DNA from: Streptococcus mitis
Lineage (GTDB): Bacteria; Bacillota; Bacilli; Lactobacillales; Streptococcaceae
Reading direction: 5' to 3'
Assembly: GCF_000722765.2 (NCBI RefSeq)
Contig: NZ_CP028415.1
Location: forward strand, 1,804,501-1,868,500
Length of the DNA: 64,000 bases
Shown here: piece after piece, positions 48,501-55,613 of the stretch
Position numbering within the stretch: position 1 is the first letter of the stretch
Layout of the letters: each line of letters starts with the position of its first letter
Notes under the pieces: model-generated
Seen by the model: the letters and a program-made list of their open reading frames with translations, nothing else
Database searches by the model: none
Told to the model about the DNA's origin: nothing
Position numbers and translations under genes: made by a program

Positions 48501-49351
48501 CCCTTATCCGCTTGCCAATTCATATAGCGGTAACCAAAAGTCTCCTCTTCTTCATCAACCAAAATACCATTTTTGTAAAGGCGAGTCTTCAATTGGTAAA
48601 GGTGAGGATAATCAATATCCCAAAGCAAGGGTTGAAAAATTGATATGGCTTGTTGGAAAGAATATTTGTCCCCAGCTTCAATCATTACAGAATCTGTCGC
48701 CTGCCAGTCTGACAGTTGCTGCCCTTCATACCAGATACTCTGTTCCAAATATACTGACACAGACTGAGGACCATCATTTGAAACCTTACTTGTAAGCTGA
48801 GTTTCCACCCATCCATCTCTTTGCTCCTTGAGCTTGGGACTTTTTATCTTACTCCCATACAAATCCAGATGTACCGAATCCGTAATCAACAATTTCACTT
48901 CTCGGTAAATACCGCTACCAGAGTACCAACGACTGCTAGGTTGCTGATTTTCCACAAAAACCGCAAGCTGGTTGGCCGTCCCATCATTTCTTAGATAAGG
49001 CGTAATATCATAAGAAAAGGGTGTGTAGCCATTGGGATAATAACCCAGCACTTGCCCGTTGATATAAACTTGGGCATTCATGTAAACACCGTCAAAGAGC
49101 AAACGCACCGATACAAGACTGGCATCTTCTTCCAAGTAAAACTGCGTCCGGTACCAAGCCTGACCCCCGTTTAACTGGCCACCCTCATTTTGCGCTGGCG
49201 AATACTGGTCAAAATCATTGTAAATACTCCAGTCATGTGGCACTTGAATGGCCTGCCAATTTCCCCTCTGAAAATCCGATGCCAAGGCCTCTTCTTTCCC
49301 CACCTCCTGGCTAAAAAACCAGTAATTTCGTAAAACTTCTTCTCTTCTCAT
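45563..49351 (-). CDS. GH2 beta-galactosidase-like enzyme, cytoplasmic, multidomain
   Basis: A 1262-residue protein starting MRREEVLRNYWFFSQEVGKE. The GH2 sugar-binding domain is at about 20-160, the TIM barrel at about 285-600 with acid/base Glu414 in SLGNEVSE and likely nucleophile Glu495 in GSETSS. DUF4982 and Ig-like domains follow, then at least two Big_4-type repeats (PQLPSSVLVDY and PHLPDRVKLVL) and a C-terminal galactose-binding-like domain. The domain order resembles the surface enzyme BgaA, but there is no signal peptide and no LPXTG. It probably removes galactose from imported glycans. GH29 follows directly. Confidence 0.85.
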   Translation of the reverse strand: MRREEVLRNYWFFSQEVGKEEALASDFQRGNWQAIQVPHDWSIYNDFDQYSPAQNEGGQLNGGQAWYRTQFYLEEDASLVSVRLLFDGVYMNAQVYINGQVLGYYPNGYTPFSYDITPYLRNDGTANQLAVFVENQQPSSRWYSGSGIYREVKLLITDSVHLDLYGSKIKSPKLKEQRDGWVETQLTSKVSNDGPQSVSVYLEQSIWYEGQQLSDWQATDSVMIEAGDKYSFQQAISIFQPLLWDIDYPHLYQLKTRLYKNGILVDEEEETFGYRYMNWQADKGFFLNGRWLKIHGVCLHHDYGALGAVENRSAAERRLRQMKEMGVNAIRITHNPASSILLDVAAKMGLLIQEEAFDTWYGGKKEYDYGRFFEEEATHPEAKAGDFWSDYDLRTMIERGKNNPAIFMWSLGNEVSEANGDAHSLKTIKRLLGRVKEVDDSRFMTMGMDQFRFGDGSGGHEKIADLLDVVGLNYSEDNIDAIRKRHPKWRLYGSETSSATRTRDSYFRPAKEWVGDNRRVRNFEQSDYGNDRVPWGKTATASWIADRNRLDYAGQFIWTGVDYIGEPTPWHNQNDTPVKSSYFGIVDTAGIPKNDYYLYQSQWVDLDQHPIVHILPHWNWEIHKSYQQVVDKYGDIPVRVYSNARSVELFLNGKSQGRKTFQEKWISGGRKYQEGQGSDQLYLEWCLAYQPGELRAVAYDCQGQLVAEDRVVTAGKPAKIGLHAEKTQLEPDGQDLLYLYFDVLDKDGNWVPTASNQLHFKIEGPACIVGVDNGRQASRERYKAQKNGRFKRKAFHGRGVLLVQSLEQAGLVRVKASARGLEPASFDLLVGEVFDCHPVKNQRLFEIRVDNQAGLQEGDSPAIGLYPQIVDNPVNKVGNSEVIWETSGGAHAIINQGVLHCLSAGDLAIRDMYQGKTYQTHLQVAENTSLGKAVSVRPLRLYTAKGTYPQLPSSVLVDYESGSAKRVKVVWEAISEEDIASFHTFTVSGQLEGLDLKASAQVCVQGICAIEPEKVWTLVKEAPHLPDRVKLVLSDSRRDTAKVTWDELDPQVYAQVGESVLTGQVAGCELPATVTIHVTDVSVDGEVISNQWTGSNLPLVFASHSELNHPASYLNDKVIARKKSTANTWIAKSEQASVGILFGDAGILKPRFVDNVTLYYVENQEYVAVDPTFIDYYIGNEPSLPRTPNHLDKDSLLKQEQNWRPVSVIRKVSSDKDEELRFEFDKVETYALRLRFENLENPLALTELQVHAKKVKKNVDRK

Positions 49352-49370
49352 GCAAGCATTCCTCGTTAAA

Positions 49371-49386
49371 CAAGTCTATTGACTTG
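49371..49386. promoter_or_regulatory. Inverted repeat CAAGTC-TATT-GACTTG at the GH2 start site
   Basis: Perfect 6-bp arms lie directly downstream of the GH2 -10 box, so they would overlap the transcription start. Candidate operator; regulator unknown. Confidence 0.5.
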
Positions 49387-49415
49387 ACTATAGCACAAAA
49401 CAAAAGCGCCTTCAA
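49387..49415 (-). promoter_or_regulatory. Promoter of GH2-GH29 with cre-like site
   Basis: On the minus strand TTGAAG (49410-49415), 17 bases and an extended TGC-TATAGT (-10 at 49387-49392). TGAAGGCGCTTTTG (49401-49414) matches 11 of 14 cre positions and overlaps the -35. Confidence 0.6.
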
Positions 49416-49534
49416 GACTTCCTCCATCATTCCCTAAATACTCAGAAAAGATTCTATAATTTGTGGAGGAGGATTTAGTCCTCAAAGCTACAAGGGTAAT
49501 ACAAAAAGAGCCTGTTGCCAAGCTCTTTAATCTA

Positions 49535-50437
49535 TTATTTCTTCTCAGCGCGAAGGGCTGACAAGATTTGTGTACGGATATCATCCACACCATTTGGAGT
49601 ATTTGGTAAAAAGATAGTTTGGTTTCCTTTAGAGGCAAAGGTATTCAAGGTATCCAAATACTGGTTGGTCAAGAGGATAGACATGATTTGTTCTTCTGTC
49701 ATGCCAACATTGGCTTCCTTGAGTTCTGTGATAGACTCTGCCAATCCATCCACAATCGCCTTACGTTGTTGGGCAATCCCCACACCATGGAGGCGGTCTT
49801 TTTCTGCTTCGGCTTCAGCTGCAGTGACGATTTTAATCTTGTCGGCTTCCGCCAATTCTTGCGCTGCGACCCGCTTGCGTTGCGCCGCATTGATTTCATT
49901 CATGGATTGCTTAACTTCTGCATCTGGTTCGACCTTGGTAATCAAGGTTTTCACGATAATATAGCCGTAAGTTGTCATTTCTTCTGCTACTTGATGTTGA
50001 ACCTCGAGGGCAATCTCATCTTTTTTCTCAAACAATTCATCCAAGGTTAATTTTGGAACAGAAGAGCGAAGGGCGTCTTCGATATAAGATTTAATCTGAG
50101 ATTCTGGACGCATGAGTTTATAATAGGCATCTGTCACGCTCTGCTCATTGACACGGTACTGGGTTGCCACATTCATCATAACGAACACATTGTCCTTGGT
50201 CTTAGTCTCAACCACAATATCGCTTTGCAACAAGCGTAACTGGATTCGTGCTGCAATCGAGTCAATCCCAAAAGGCAATCGAATATGAATACCGCTATTG
50301 GCAACCTTTTGGTATTTCCCAAAGCGTTCAATAATCGCCACCGACTGCTGACGAACCACATAAACTGTACTCAGTGTGACTATCACCAATAGGAGCACAC
50401 AAACCACCACAAAAATCATCAAAAATGTTGTTATCAT
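49535..50437 (-). CDS. SPFH/Band 7 (stomatin-like) membrane protein
   Basis: A 300-residue protein with one N-terminal membrane helix (MITTFLMIFVVVCVLLLVIV) and the SPFH domain (about 25-190; SVAIIERFGKYQKV, GIDSIAARIQLRL). A coiled coil follows (about 190-250). Such proteins form membrane-bound oligomeric scaffolds. ATG 50437 is preferred because GGAGG lies eight bases upstream; an earlier ATG at 50455 is in frame. A TGC-TATAAT promoter lies at 50469-50477. Confidence 0.9.
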   Translation of the reverse strand: MITTFLMIFVVVCVLLLVIVTLSTVYVVRQQSVAIIERFGKYQKVANSGIHIRLPFGIDSIAARIQLRLLQSDIVVETKTKDNVFVMMNVATQYRVNEQSVTDAYYKLMRPESQIKSYIEDALRSSVPKLTLDELFEKKDEIALEVQHQVAEEMTTYGYIIVKTLITKVEPDAEVKQSMNEINAAQRKRVAAQELAEADKIKIVTAAEAEAEKDRLHGVGIAQQRKAIVDGLAESITELKEANVGMTEEQIMSILLTNQYLDTLNTFASKGNQTIFLPNTPNGVDDIRTQILSALRAEKK

Positions 50438-50468
50438 CGCGACGACCTCCATCATTATTTTTTCCTGT

Positions 50469-50477
50469 ATTATAGCA
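50469..50477 (-). promoter_or_regulatory. Extended -10 promoter of the SPFH gene
   Basis: On the minus strand TGC-TATAAT about 32 bases upstream of the ATG. Confidence 0.55.
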
Positions 50478-50608
50478 CATTTAAAGAAGGCTGTGCAGTT
50501 TTTACTGCGATTTTTCCTGAAATGTCAATAATTAGAGGTGAAACTACATTTCAAGTTAATAATCGTTTTTTTTTATTACATTATCTTCATCCATATTCAG
50601 GGAATAGC

Positions 50609-50637
50609 TTGCCTTAACTTTTCCCTCGTGATATACT
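50609..50637 (+). promoter_or_regulatory. Promoter of the acid phosphatase gene
   Basis: TTGCCT (50609-50614), 17 bases and TATACT (50632-50637) with an extended TGA triplet. Confidence 0.6.
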
Positions 50638-50669
50638 ATTTATTGAAATGAATAAATAGGAGATATTTC

Positions 50670-51527
50670 ATGAAAACAGCAAAAACTACTGTTACAATCC
50701 TTTCTACACTTGCTTCTGTCGTCTTATTGGCTAGTTGTACAACAAAGTCTACAGAAACACAGACAAGCAATAATAGCTCATCTGATAATCAGATTACAAT
50801 GACATATGACCAACTACGGTCGAGAGAAAACACTATGTCAACCCTTTGGTATCAAAAATCAGCTGAAACCAAAGCTTTATACATACAGGGTTATAACGTT
50901 GCAACAAATCACCTAAAGGAATTGCTCAAAACAGAATCAGACAAACCTTACTCTATCGTTTTAGACTTGGATGAAACTGTCCTAGATAATAGCCCTTATC
51001 AAGTACAAAATGTCAAAGACGGTACAGCATTCACACCCGAAAATTGGGATGTTTGGGTTCAAAAAGCTTCAGCAAAAGCTGTCCCAGGTGCCAAAGATTT
51101 TCTTCAGTTTGCTGATCAAAACGGTGTCCAAATCTACTATATTTCTGACCGCTCAGCTAATCAAGTAGATGCTACCATTAAAAATCTTGAAAGTGAAGGA
51201 ATTCCTGTTCAAGGACGTGATCATCTCATGTTCTTAGAAAGCGGTGTAAAATCCAAAGAAGGTCGTCGCCAAAAAGTTCAAGAAAAAACAAACCTTATCT
51301 TATTATTTGGTGATAACCTCGTAGACTTTGCAGATTTTTCTAAGACTTCTGAATCTGACCGTGATAAACAACTTGAAGAATTGCAAAAAGAATTCGGTGA
51401 AAAATTCATCATCTTCCCAAATCCAATGTACGGATCATGGGAATCAGCTGTATACGCTGGTAATAAACTAGATGCTAAAGGTCAAGTAGAAGAACGCCAA
51501 AAAGCCTTGCAAGGTTTTGACAAATAA
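50670..51527 (+). CDS. 5'-nucleotidase/acid phosphatase lipoprotein, e(P4) family
   Basis: A 285-residue surface lipoprotein: signal MKTAKTTVTILSTLASVVLL with lipobox LASC. The DDDD-superfamily phosphatase motif SIVLDLDETVLDNSPYQ is at about residues 90-106, and later motifs ISDRSANQ and LLFGDNLVDF follow. Class C acid phosphatases of this type dephosphorylate nucleoside monophosphates and NMN outside the cell. Confidence 0.9.
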   Translation: MKTAKTTVTILSTLASVVLLASCTTKSTETQTSNNSSSDNQITMTYDQLRSRENTMSTLWYQKSAETKALYIQGYNVATNHLKELLKTESDKPYSIVLDLDETVLDNSPYQVQNVKDGTAFTPENWDVWVQKASAKAVPGAKDFLQFADQNGVQIYYISDRSANQVDATIKNLESEGIPVQGRDHLMFLESGVKSKEGRRQKVQEKTNLILLFGDNLVDFADFSKTSESDRDKQLEELQKEFGEKFIIFPNPMYGSWESAVYAGNKLDAKGQVEERQKALQGFDK

Positions 51528-51566
51528 GCTGATTCTATATAAAATAAAGCTAACTTACAATCTTCA

Positions 51567-51619
51567 AAAAGTGGATAGGAAGGAATTCTGATAATCAGAA
51601 AACTTTCCTATCCACTTTT
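51567..51619 (+). terminator. Long terminator hairpin after the acid phosphatase gene
   Basis: A perfect 15-bp stem (AAAAGTGGATAGGAA and its complement) encloses a second palindrome (TTCTGAT/ATCAGAA). A-runs and T-runs at both ends allow termination on either strand. The 51620-51777 stretch that follows shows nothing further. Confidence 0.8.
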
Positions 51620-51777
51620 ATGATTGATATAACATCAAGATTTTATAAATCTGATACTATACGTTTTCTGATTTTAAAGACTTTTTGCCTATCCCCGATA
51701 TCTCAAGAATTTTATTCATTGTTCAAAGTTCCTTAGGTATCTGAAAGGTCTATAATGAAGCTAGCTATCTAGTATCC

Positions 51778-51810
51778 AAAAACCGACTAGCTCCTATGAT
51801 CTAGTCGGTT
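51778..51810 (-). terminator. Terminator of the adc operon
   Basis: AACCGACTAG and CTAGTCGGTT form a 10-bp stem with a 10-base loop and a T-run on the minus strand, five bases after the adcA stop codon. Confidence 0.85.
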
Positions 51811-51815
51811 TCTCA

Positions 51816-53321
51816 TCAATGCGCCAACATTTCTTGGGCGATTTCTTGGCCAGATAGATTTTCTGGGTAGTAGGTTGGCCAGTTATCCATTTCTTTAAAG
51901 AGGGCTTCTTGGCTTGTGCCTCCAAAGAAGATATGGAAATGTTCTGCCTTAACTGGGGCGATATTGTGGTCACTAAACTGAACATACTTGAACTGTCCAG
52001 CGTCTGCATCTGTGGCTTCAAAGAGGAAGCGCACGCCACGATTGCCTTTCTTGTAAGTCAAGATTTTCTTACCAACATACTTGTAAGTATATTTCTTGCT
52101 TTGTCCACCTTGAACAAATTCCATAGTATTATCAGTAATGTTGATCTTAGTGACATCTGTCTGATAGCCTTTTGTATAGTAGGCCTTGTACTCAGCCTGG
52201 GTCATCTTACCAGTCAACTTAGCCTTGTAGTCAAAGACTTGGTCAAACGTGCCATCTTCAAGGAAAGGATAAACTGATTGCCAGTTACCTGCATAGTCAC
52301 TCAAGGTGCGGTCCTTGACATCTGCATCCTCAAAGTAACCATTTTGAACTGTCTTCGTATCCTCTGCTTTTTCAGGCTCGATTGCTGGGCCTTCTTGGTC
52401 CGTTGTTTGTTTCAGAGCCTTGAGGTTTTTCTCCATGATAGAGATGTAATTTTCTCCAGCCTTGGTATCTTCTTCTGTCAGACTTTCTAAAGGATTGAGA
52501 ACATCAGTTTTGACACCTGCCTCTTTTGAAAGTGTGTTAGCAAGAGCTTGTGAAGCATTTTCTTCAAAGTAGATATAGGCAATTTTATTTTTCTTGACAT
52601 ACTCTGTCAATTCTGCCAGACGAGCAGCTGATGGCTCTGCATCTGGAGAGAGACCTGAGATTGCGACCTGCTTGAGTCCATAGTCCAAAGCAAGATAGTT
52701 AAAGGCTGCGTGTTGCGTTACGAAGCTCTTTTGTTTGGCTTGAGACAAGCCTTCTGCATAAGCCTTATCCAAGGCTTGCAATTTTTCGATATAGGCAGCA
52801 GCATTCTTCTCAAAGGTCGCTTTTTTATCAGGATAATCTGCTGACAAGCTATCACGGATGTGCTCTACAAGTTTAATAGCACGAACCGGTGATAACCAAA
52901 CATGGGGGTCAAACTCATGGTGATGGCCTTCTTCTCCATGGTCATGGTCTCCCTCTTCTTCCTCACCACCTGGCAAGAGCAACATATCACCTGTCGCCTT
53001 GATGGTTTTCACTTTTTTCTTATCCAGGGTATCTAGCAATTTAGGTACCCATGTTTCCATGTTTTCATTTTCATAAACGAAGGTATCTGCGTCTTGGATT
53101 TTGGCAACTGCCTTGGCAGACGGTTCATATTCATGGGGTTCTGTACCAGCACCGATTAGGAGTTCTACATTAGCAGTATCTCCTGCGACTTGCTTGGTAA
53201 ATTCATAGACAGGATAAAAGGTTGTCACAATATTTAGTTTACCATCTGCCTGCTTTTGATTGGAACAAGCCACTAAAAACAAGGCACATAGACTGGCTAG
53301 TAATAAGCTAATTTTTTTCAT
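51816..53321 (-). CDS. adcA: Zinc ABC transporter substrate-binding lipoprotein AdcA
   Basis: A 501-residue lipoprotein (signal MKKISLLLASLCALFLVACS, lipobox LVAC). The N-terminal cluster A-I zinc-binding domain has a His/Asp/Glu-rich loop (about residues 118-140, GDHDHGEEGHHHEFDPHVW). A C-terminal ZinT domain (about 320-501) ends with HFHIFFGG and a Met-Leu-Ala-His tail. Captures zinc at the cell surface for AdcBC. Ten bases separate it from adcB. Confidence 0.96.
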   Translation of the reverse strand: MKKISLLLASLCALFLVACSNQKQADGKLNIVTTFYPVYEFTKQVAGDTANVELLIGAGTEPHEYEPSAKAVAKIQDADTFVYENENMETWVPKLLDTLDKKKVKTIKATGDMLLLPGGEEEEGDHDHGEEGHHHEFDPHVWLSPVRAIKLVEHIRDSLSADYPDKKATFEKNAAAYIEKLQALDKAYAEGLSQAKQKSFVTQHAAFNYLALDYGLKQVAISGLSPDAEPSAARLAELTEYVKKNKIAYIYFEENASQALANTLSKEAGVKTDVLNPLESLTEEDTKAGENYISIMEKNLKALKQTTDQEGPAIEPEKAEDTKTVQNGYFEDADVKDRTLSDYAGNWQSVYPFLEDGTFDQVFDYKAKLTGKMTQAEYKAYYTKGYQTDVTKINITDNTMEFVQGGQSKKYTYKYVGKKILTYKKGNRGVRFLFEATDADAGQFKYVQFSDHNIAPVKAEHFHIFFGGTSQEALFKEMDNWPTYYPENLSGQEIAQEMLAH

Positions 53322-53330
53322 GTTGGTCTC

Positions 53331-54137
53331 CTATTTGATAAAACGTCTTACTAAACTAATAAGTAAAAAGACAGTTACAAAAATAATGGTAATACTTGCA
53401 CTTGCAGGTGTTTCTGCGTAGTAGGAAATGTAAAGTCCTGCCACCATTCCCAAAAATCCAATAGCACTGGCAAGTAGCATAACCGATTTAAAGTTTTTCC
53501 CCAAACGCAGGGCAATACTAGCTGGTAAGACCATGATGGTCGATACCAGAAGAGCTCCCGCAGCAGGAATCATAAGGGCAATGGCTACCCCCGTCACCAT
53601 GTTAAAAAGAATGGACATGGTACGAACGGGCAAGCCATCCACAAAGGCCGTATCCTCATCAAAGGTCAGGATATACATAGGACGAAGGAAGAGGAAGGTC
53701 AAAATCAAAACAACCACCGCAATGACAAAGAGGGAAATGACCTGCTCTTCACTGATAGTCACAATTGAACCAAAAAGGTACTGGTCCAAACTCATTGAAC
53801 TAGAGCTTTTACCCTTGCTCATGACAATTAGAGAAACAGCCAGACCCGTTGACATGAGGATAGCTGTCCCGATTTCCATAAAGCTCTTGTAAACCGTACG
53901 GAGATACTCCAAAAAGACCGCCGCAATCAAGACAATGGCAATCGTAGAAATAGTCGGAGAAATCCCTAGGACCAGACCAAAGGCTACACCTGAAAGCGAG
54001 ACATGACTGAGGGTATCACTCATCAAACTCTGACGACGTAAGATAAGGAAGGTTCCCAATACCGGCGAGAAAAGACTCATGGCAATAACGGCCAGAAAGG
54101 CGCGTTGCATAAAGTCATAAGATAACAAACTAAGCAT
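53331..54137 (-). CDS. adcB: Zinc ABC transporter permease AdcB
   Basis: A 268-residue ABC-3 family permease starting [20 protein letters not shown], with about eight helices and the conserved [15 protein letters not shown] loop. ATG 54137, with AGGAGG, overlaps the adcC stop; the frame extends to 54161 but lies within adcC. Confidence 0.95.
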   Translation of the reverse strand: MLSLLSYDFMQRAFLAVIAMSLFSPVLGTFLILRRQSLMSDTLSHVSLSGVAFGLVLGISPTISTIAIVLIAAVFLEYLRTVYKSFMEIGTAILMSTGLAVSLIVMSKGKSSSSMSLDQYLFGSIVTISEEQVISLFVIAVVVLILTFLFLRPMYILTFDEDTAFVDGLPVRTMSILFNMVTGVAIALMIPAAGALLVSTIMVLPASIALRLGKNFKSVMLLASAIGFLGMVAGLYISYYAETPASASITIIFVTVFLLISLVRRFIK

Positions 54138-54834
54138 GGCCCACCTCCTGATCATTCTCATGAACGTTGAAACAACGCCATGGAGAGTCTTGGTTACGGA
54201 CTAGATGAATATTGCGGTCCGCATAGTCCTTAACTTCTTCAGGGTCATGGGTAATCATCAAAACAGCCTTACCATGATGATGGGCGCTGTGGTGCATGAG
54301 TTCGTAAAATTCATTTTTACTTCCTGCATCCATCCCCGTTGTCGGCTCATCTAGGATAAACACATCTGGATCCGAAGCAAACATGCGCGCAATCACCGCT
54401 CGCTGCTTTTGTCCTCCAGATAGAGACCCCAAGCGTTTGTCTCGGTGTTCCCACATGCCAACTGAGTCCAGGCTAGCCTTGATATGCTCTTCATCATGAG
54501 CATTCAAGCGACGGAACCAGCCTTTTCGCGGATAGCGACCCGACTTGACGAATTCATAAACCGTACTTGGAAAACCTGCATTAAAACTAGCAATCTGCTG
54601 GGGAAGATAGGCCATTCTCAATTTCTTACCCTGCGTATTTGTCTTTGAAATAGTCACCTTTCCAATGCGTGGCTGAAGAATTCCAAGACTGGCCTTGATC
54701 AGTGTCGTCTTAGCCGCCCCATTCTCCCCCGTCAAGGTAACAAATTCCCCACTATCAACACTATAATTGATATGTTCAAGAACGGGCTCCTTATCATAAT
54801 AGAAGGATAAATCCTCTACCGTAATATATCTCAT
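54130..54834 (-). CDS. adcC: Zinc ABC transporter ATP-binding protein AdcC
   Basis: A 234-residue ABC ATPase. Walker A reads GENGAAKTT (residues 37-45), with Ala in place of the usual third Gly. The signature is LSGGQKQR, Walker [13 protein letters not shown] and the switch ITHD. It overlaps adcR by one base and adcB by 8 bases. Confidence 0.95.
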   Translation of the reverse strand: MRYITVEDLSFYYDKEPVLEHINYSVDSGEFVTLTGENGAAKTTLIKASLGILQPRIGKVTISKTNTQGKKLRMAYLPQQIASFNAGFPSTVYEFVKSGRYPRKGWFRRLNAHDEEHIKASLDSVGMWEHRDKRLGSLSGGQKQRAVIARMFASDPDVFILDEPTTGMDAGSKNEFYELMHHSAHHHGKAVLMITHDPEEVKDYADRNIHLVRNQDSPWRCFNVHENDQEVGHA

Positions 54835-55274
54835 TATTTGATTTCTCCTACTAAAGCAGTCAAAAACCGCTGGATCACTTTTTGTTCATTTGGAGTAAAC
54901 TGAGTCGCCACTTGTTCATAGGTTAAAAGCGTATGCTCATGGTGATGGTGGTGCTCCTCAGCGATTGGACGAGCCAAATCAGTCAACTGATAAAAAATTA
55001 CACGTGCATCTTTAGGATCCTTGGATGTCTCCAACATCCCTTCCTTAACCAAAGACTTAATGGCCTTGGTAACTGCTGCCTGACTGACATTGAGGCGACG
55101 AGCCAACTCTGAATTTGTTAAAGATTCCTCTGACAAGAGCATGAGAATGTGCTCCTGAGTATTGGTCAGAGCCACCTCGCTAGTACAATGACCTATTAGG
55201 ATTTCATGCTGATTTTCTGCCTGCAAAATCACCTCATTCAAAAAAGCATCGATATCCTTCGCTAGCTGTCTCAT
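54834..55274 (-). CDS. adcR: Zinc-responsive MarR-family repressor AdcR
   Basis: A 146-residue MarR protein with the winged helix [20 protein letters not shown] (about residues 55-74) and the His-rich segment EEHHHHHEH (about 108-116) known to bind zinc in this family. It heads adcRCBA and represses it and other zinc genes when zinc is ample. A near-perfect operator lies upstream. Confidence 0.95.
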   Translation of the reverse strand: MRQLAKDIDAFLNEVILQAENQHEILIGHCTSEVALTNTQEHILMLLSEESLTNSELARRLNVSQAAVTKAIKSLVKEGMLETSKDPKDARVIFYQLTDLARPIAEEHHHHHEHTLLTYEQVATQFTPNEQKVIQRFLTALVGEIK

Positions 55275-55335
55275 ATCTGACTCCTTTCCTTTTAGACTTC
55301 TCTTTTTTAAGAGAAAATACTATTCTTTGAAATTA

Positions 55336-55374
55336 TTTACTGGTTAATTATATCACAACCAAAAAAAGAGTCAA
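55336..55374 (-). promoter_or_regulatory. adc promoter and AdcR operator
   Basis: TTTACTGGTTAA (55336-55347) matches 11 of 12 positions of the AdcR motif TTAACYRGTTAA. It abuts the -10 TATAAT (55347-55352 on the minus strand, extended TGA). The -35 is TTGACT (55369-55374) with a 16-base spacer. The rest of the gene-free 55275-55613 stretch holds only the next terminator. Confidence 0.8.
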
Positions 55375-55512
55375 GAAAAAACGTGAAAACTAGTTTCATT
55401 CTTGAACTCTTCTATATCATGATCTATTGAAATGCCTTGACATCTCCATCATAAGTCGCCCATCATCTGAATCTATTTTAGAAGACACAACACTTTTTAT
55501 TCAAATTATATA

Positions 55513-55541
55513 TAAAATGGAGAAGAGCAAAGCCTTCTCCA
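55513..55541 (-). terminator. Terminator of the adhesin gene
   Basis: GGAGAAG and CTTCTCC pair around an 8-base loop with ATTTTATAT following on the minus strand. Confidence 0.75.
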
Positions 55542-55613
55542 AATACATACCTTACCTCACTCAAGAGGTCTAGCAATCTATAACTAGAAACTCATTAACA
55601 TTTTGAACAAATT

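Noticed and set aside
49371..49386. Inverted repeat before GH2 as a terminator
   Set aside because: The arms are only 6 bp and no T-run follows; its position at the start site favours an operator.
49515..50050. Plus-strand ORFs of 149 and 143 codons opposite the SPFH gene
   Set aside because: Both are antisense to a well-conserved SPFH protein and have no start context or recognisable product.
55381..55400. GAAAACTAGTTTC palindrome as a second AdcR site
   Set aside because: It lacks the GTTAA half-site and is outside the promoter.
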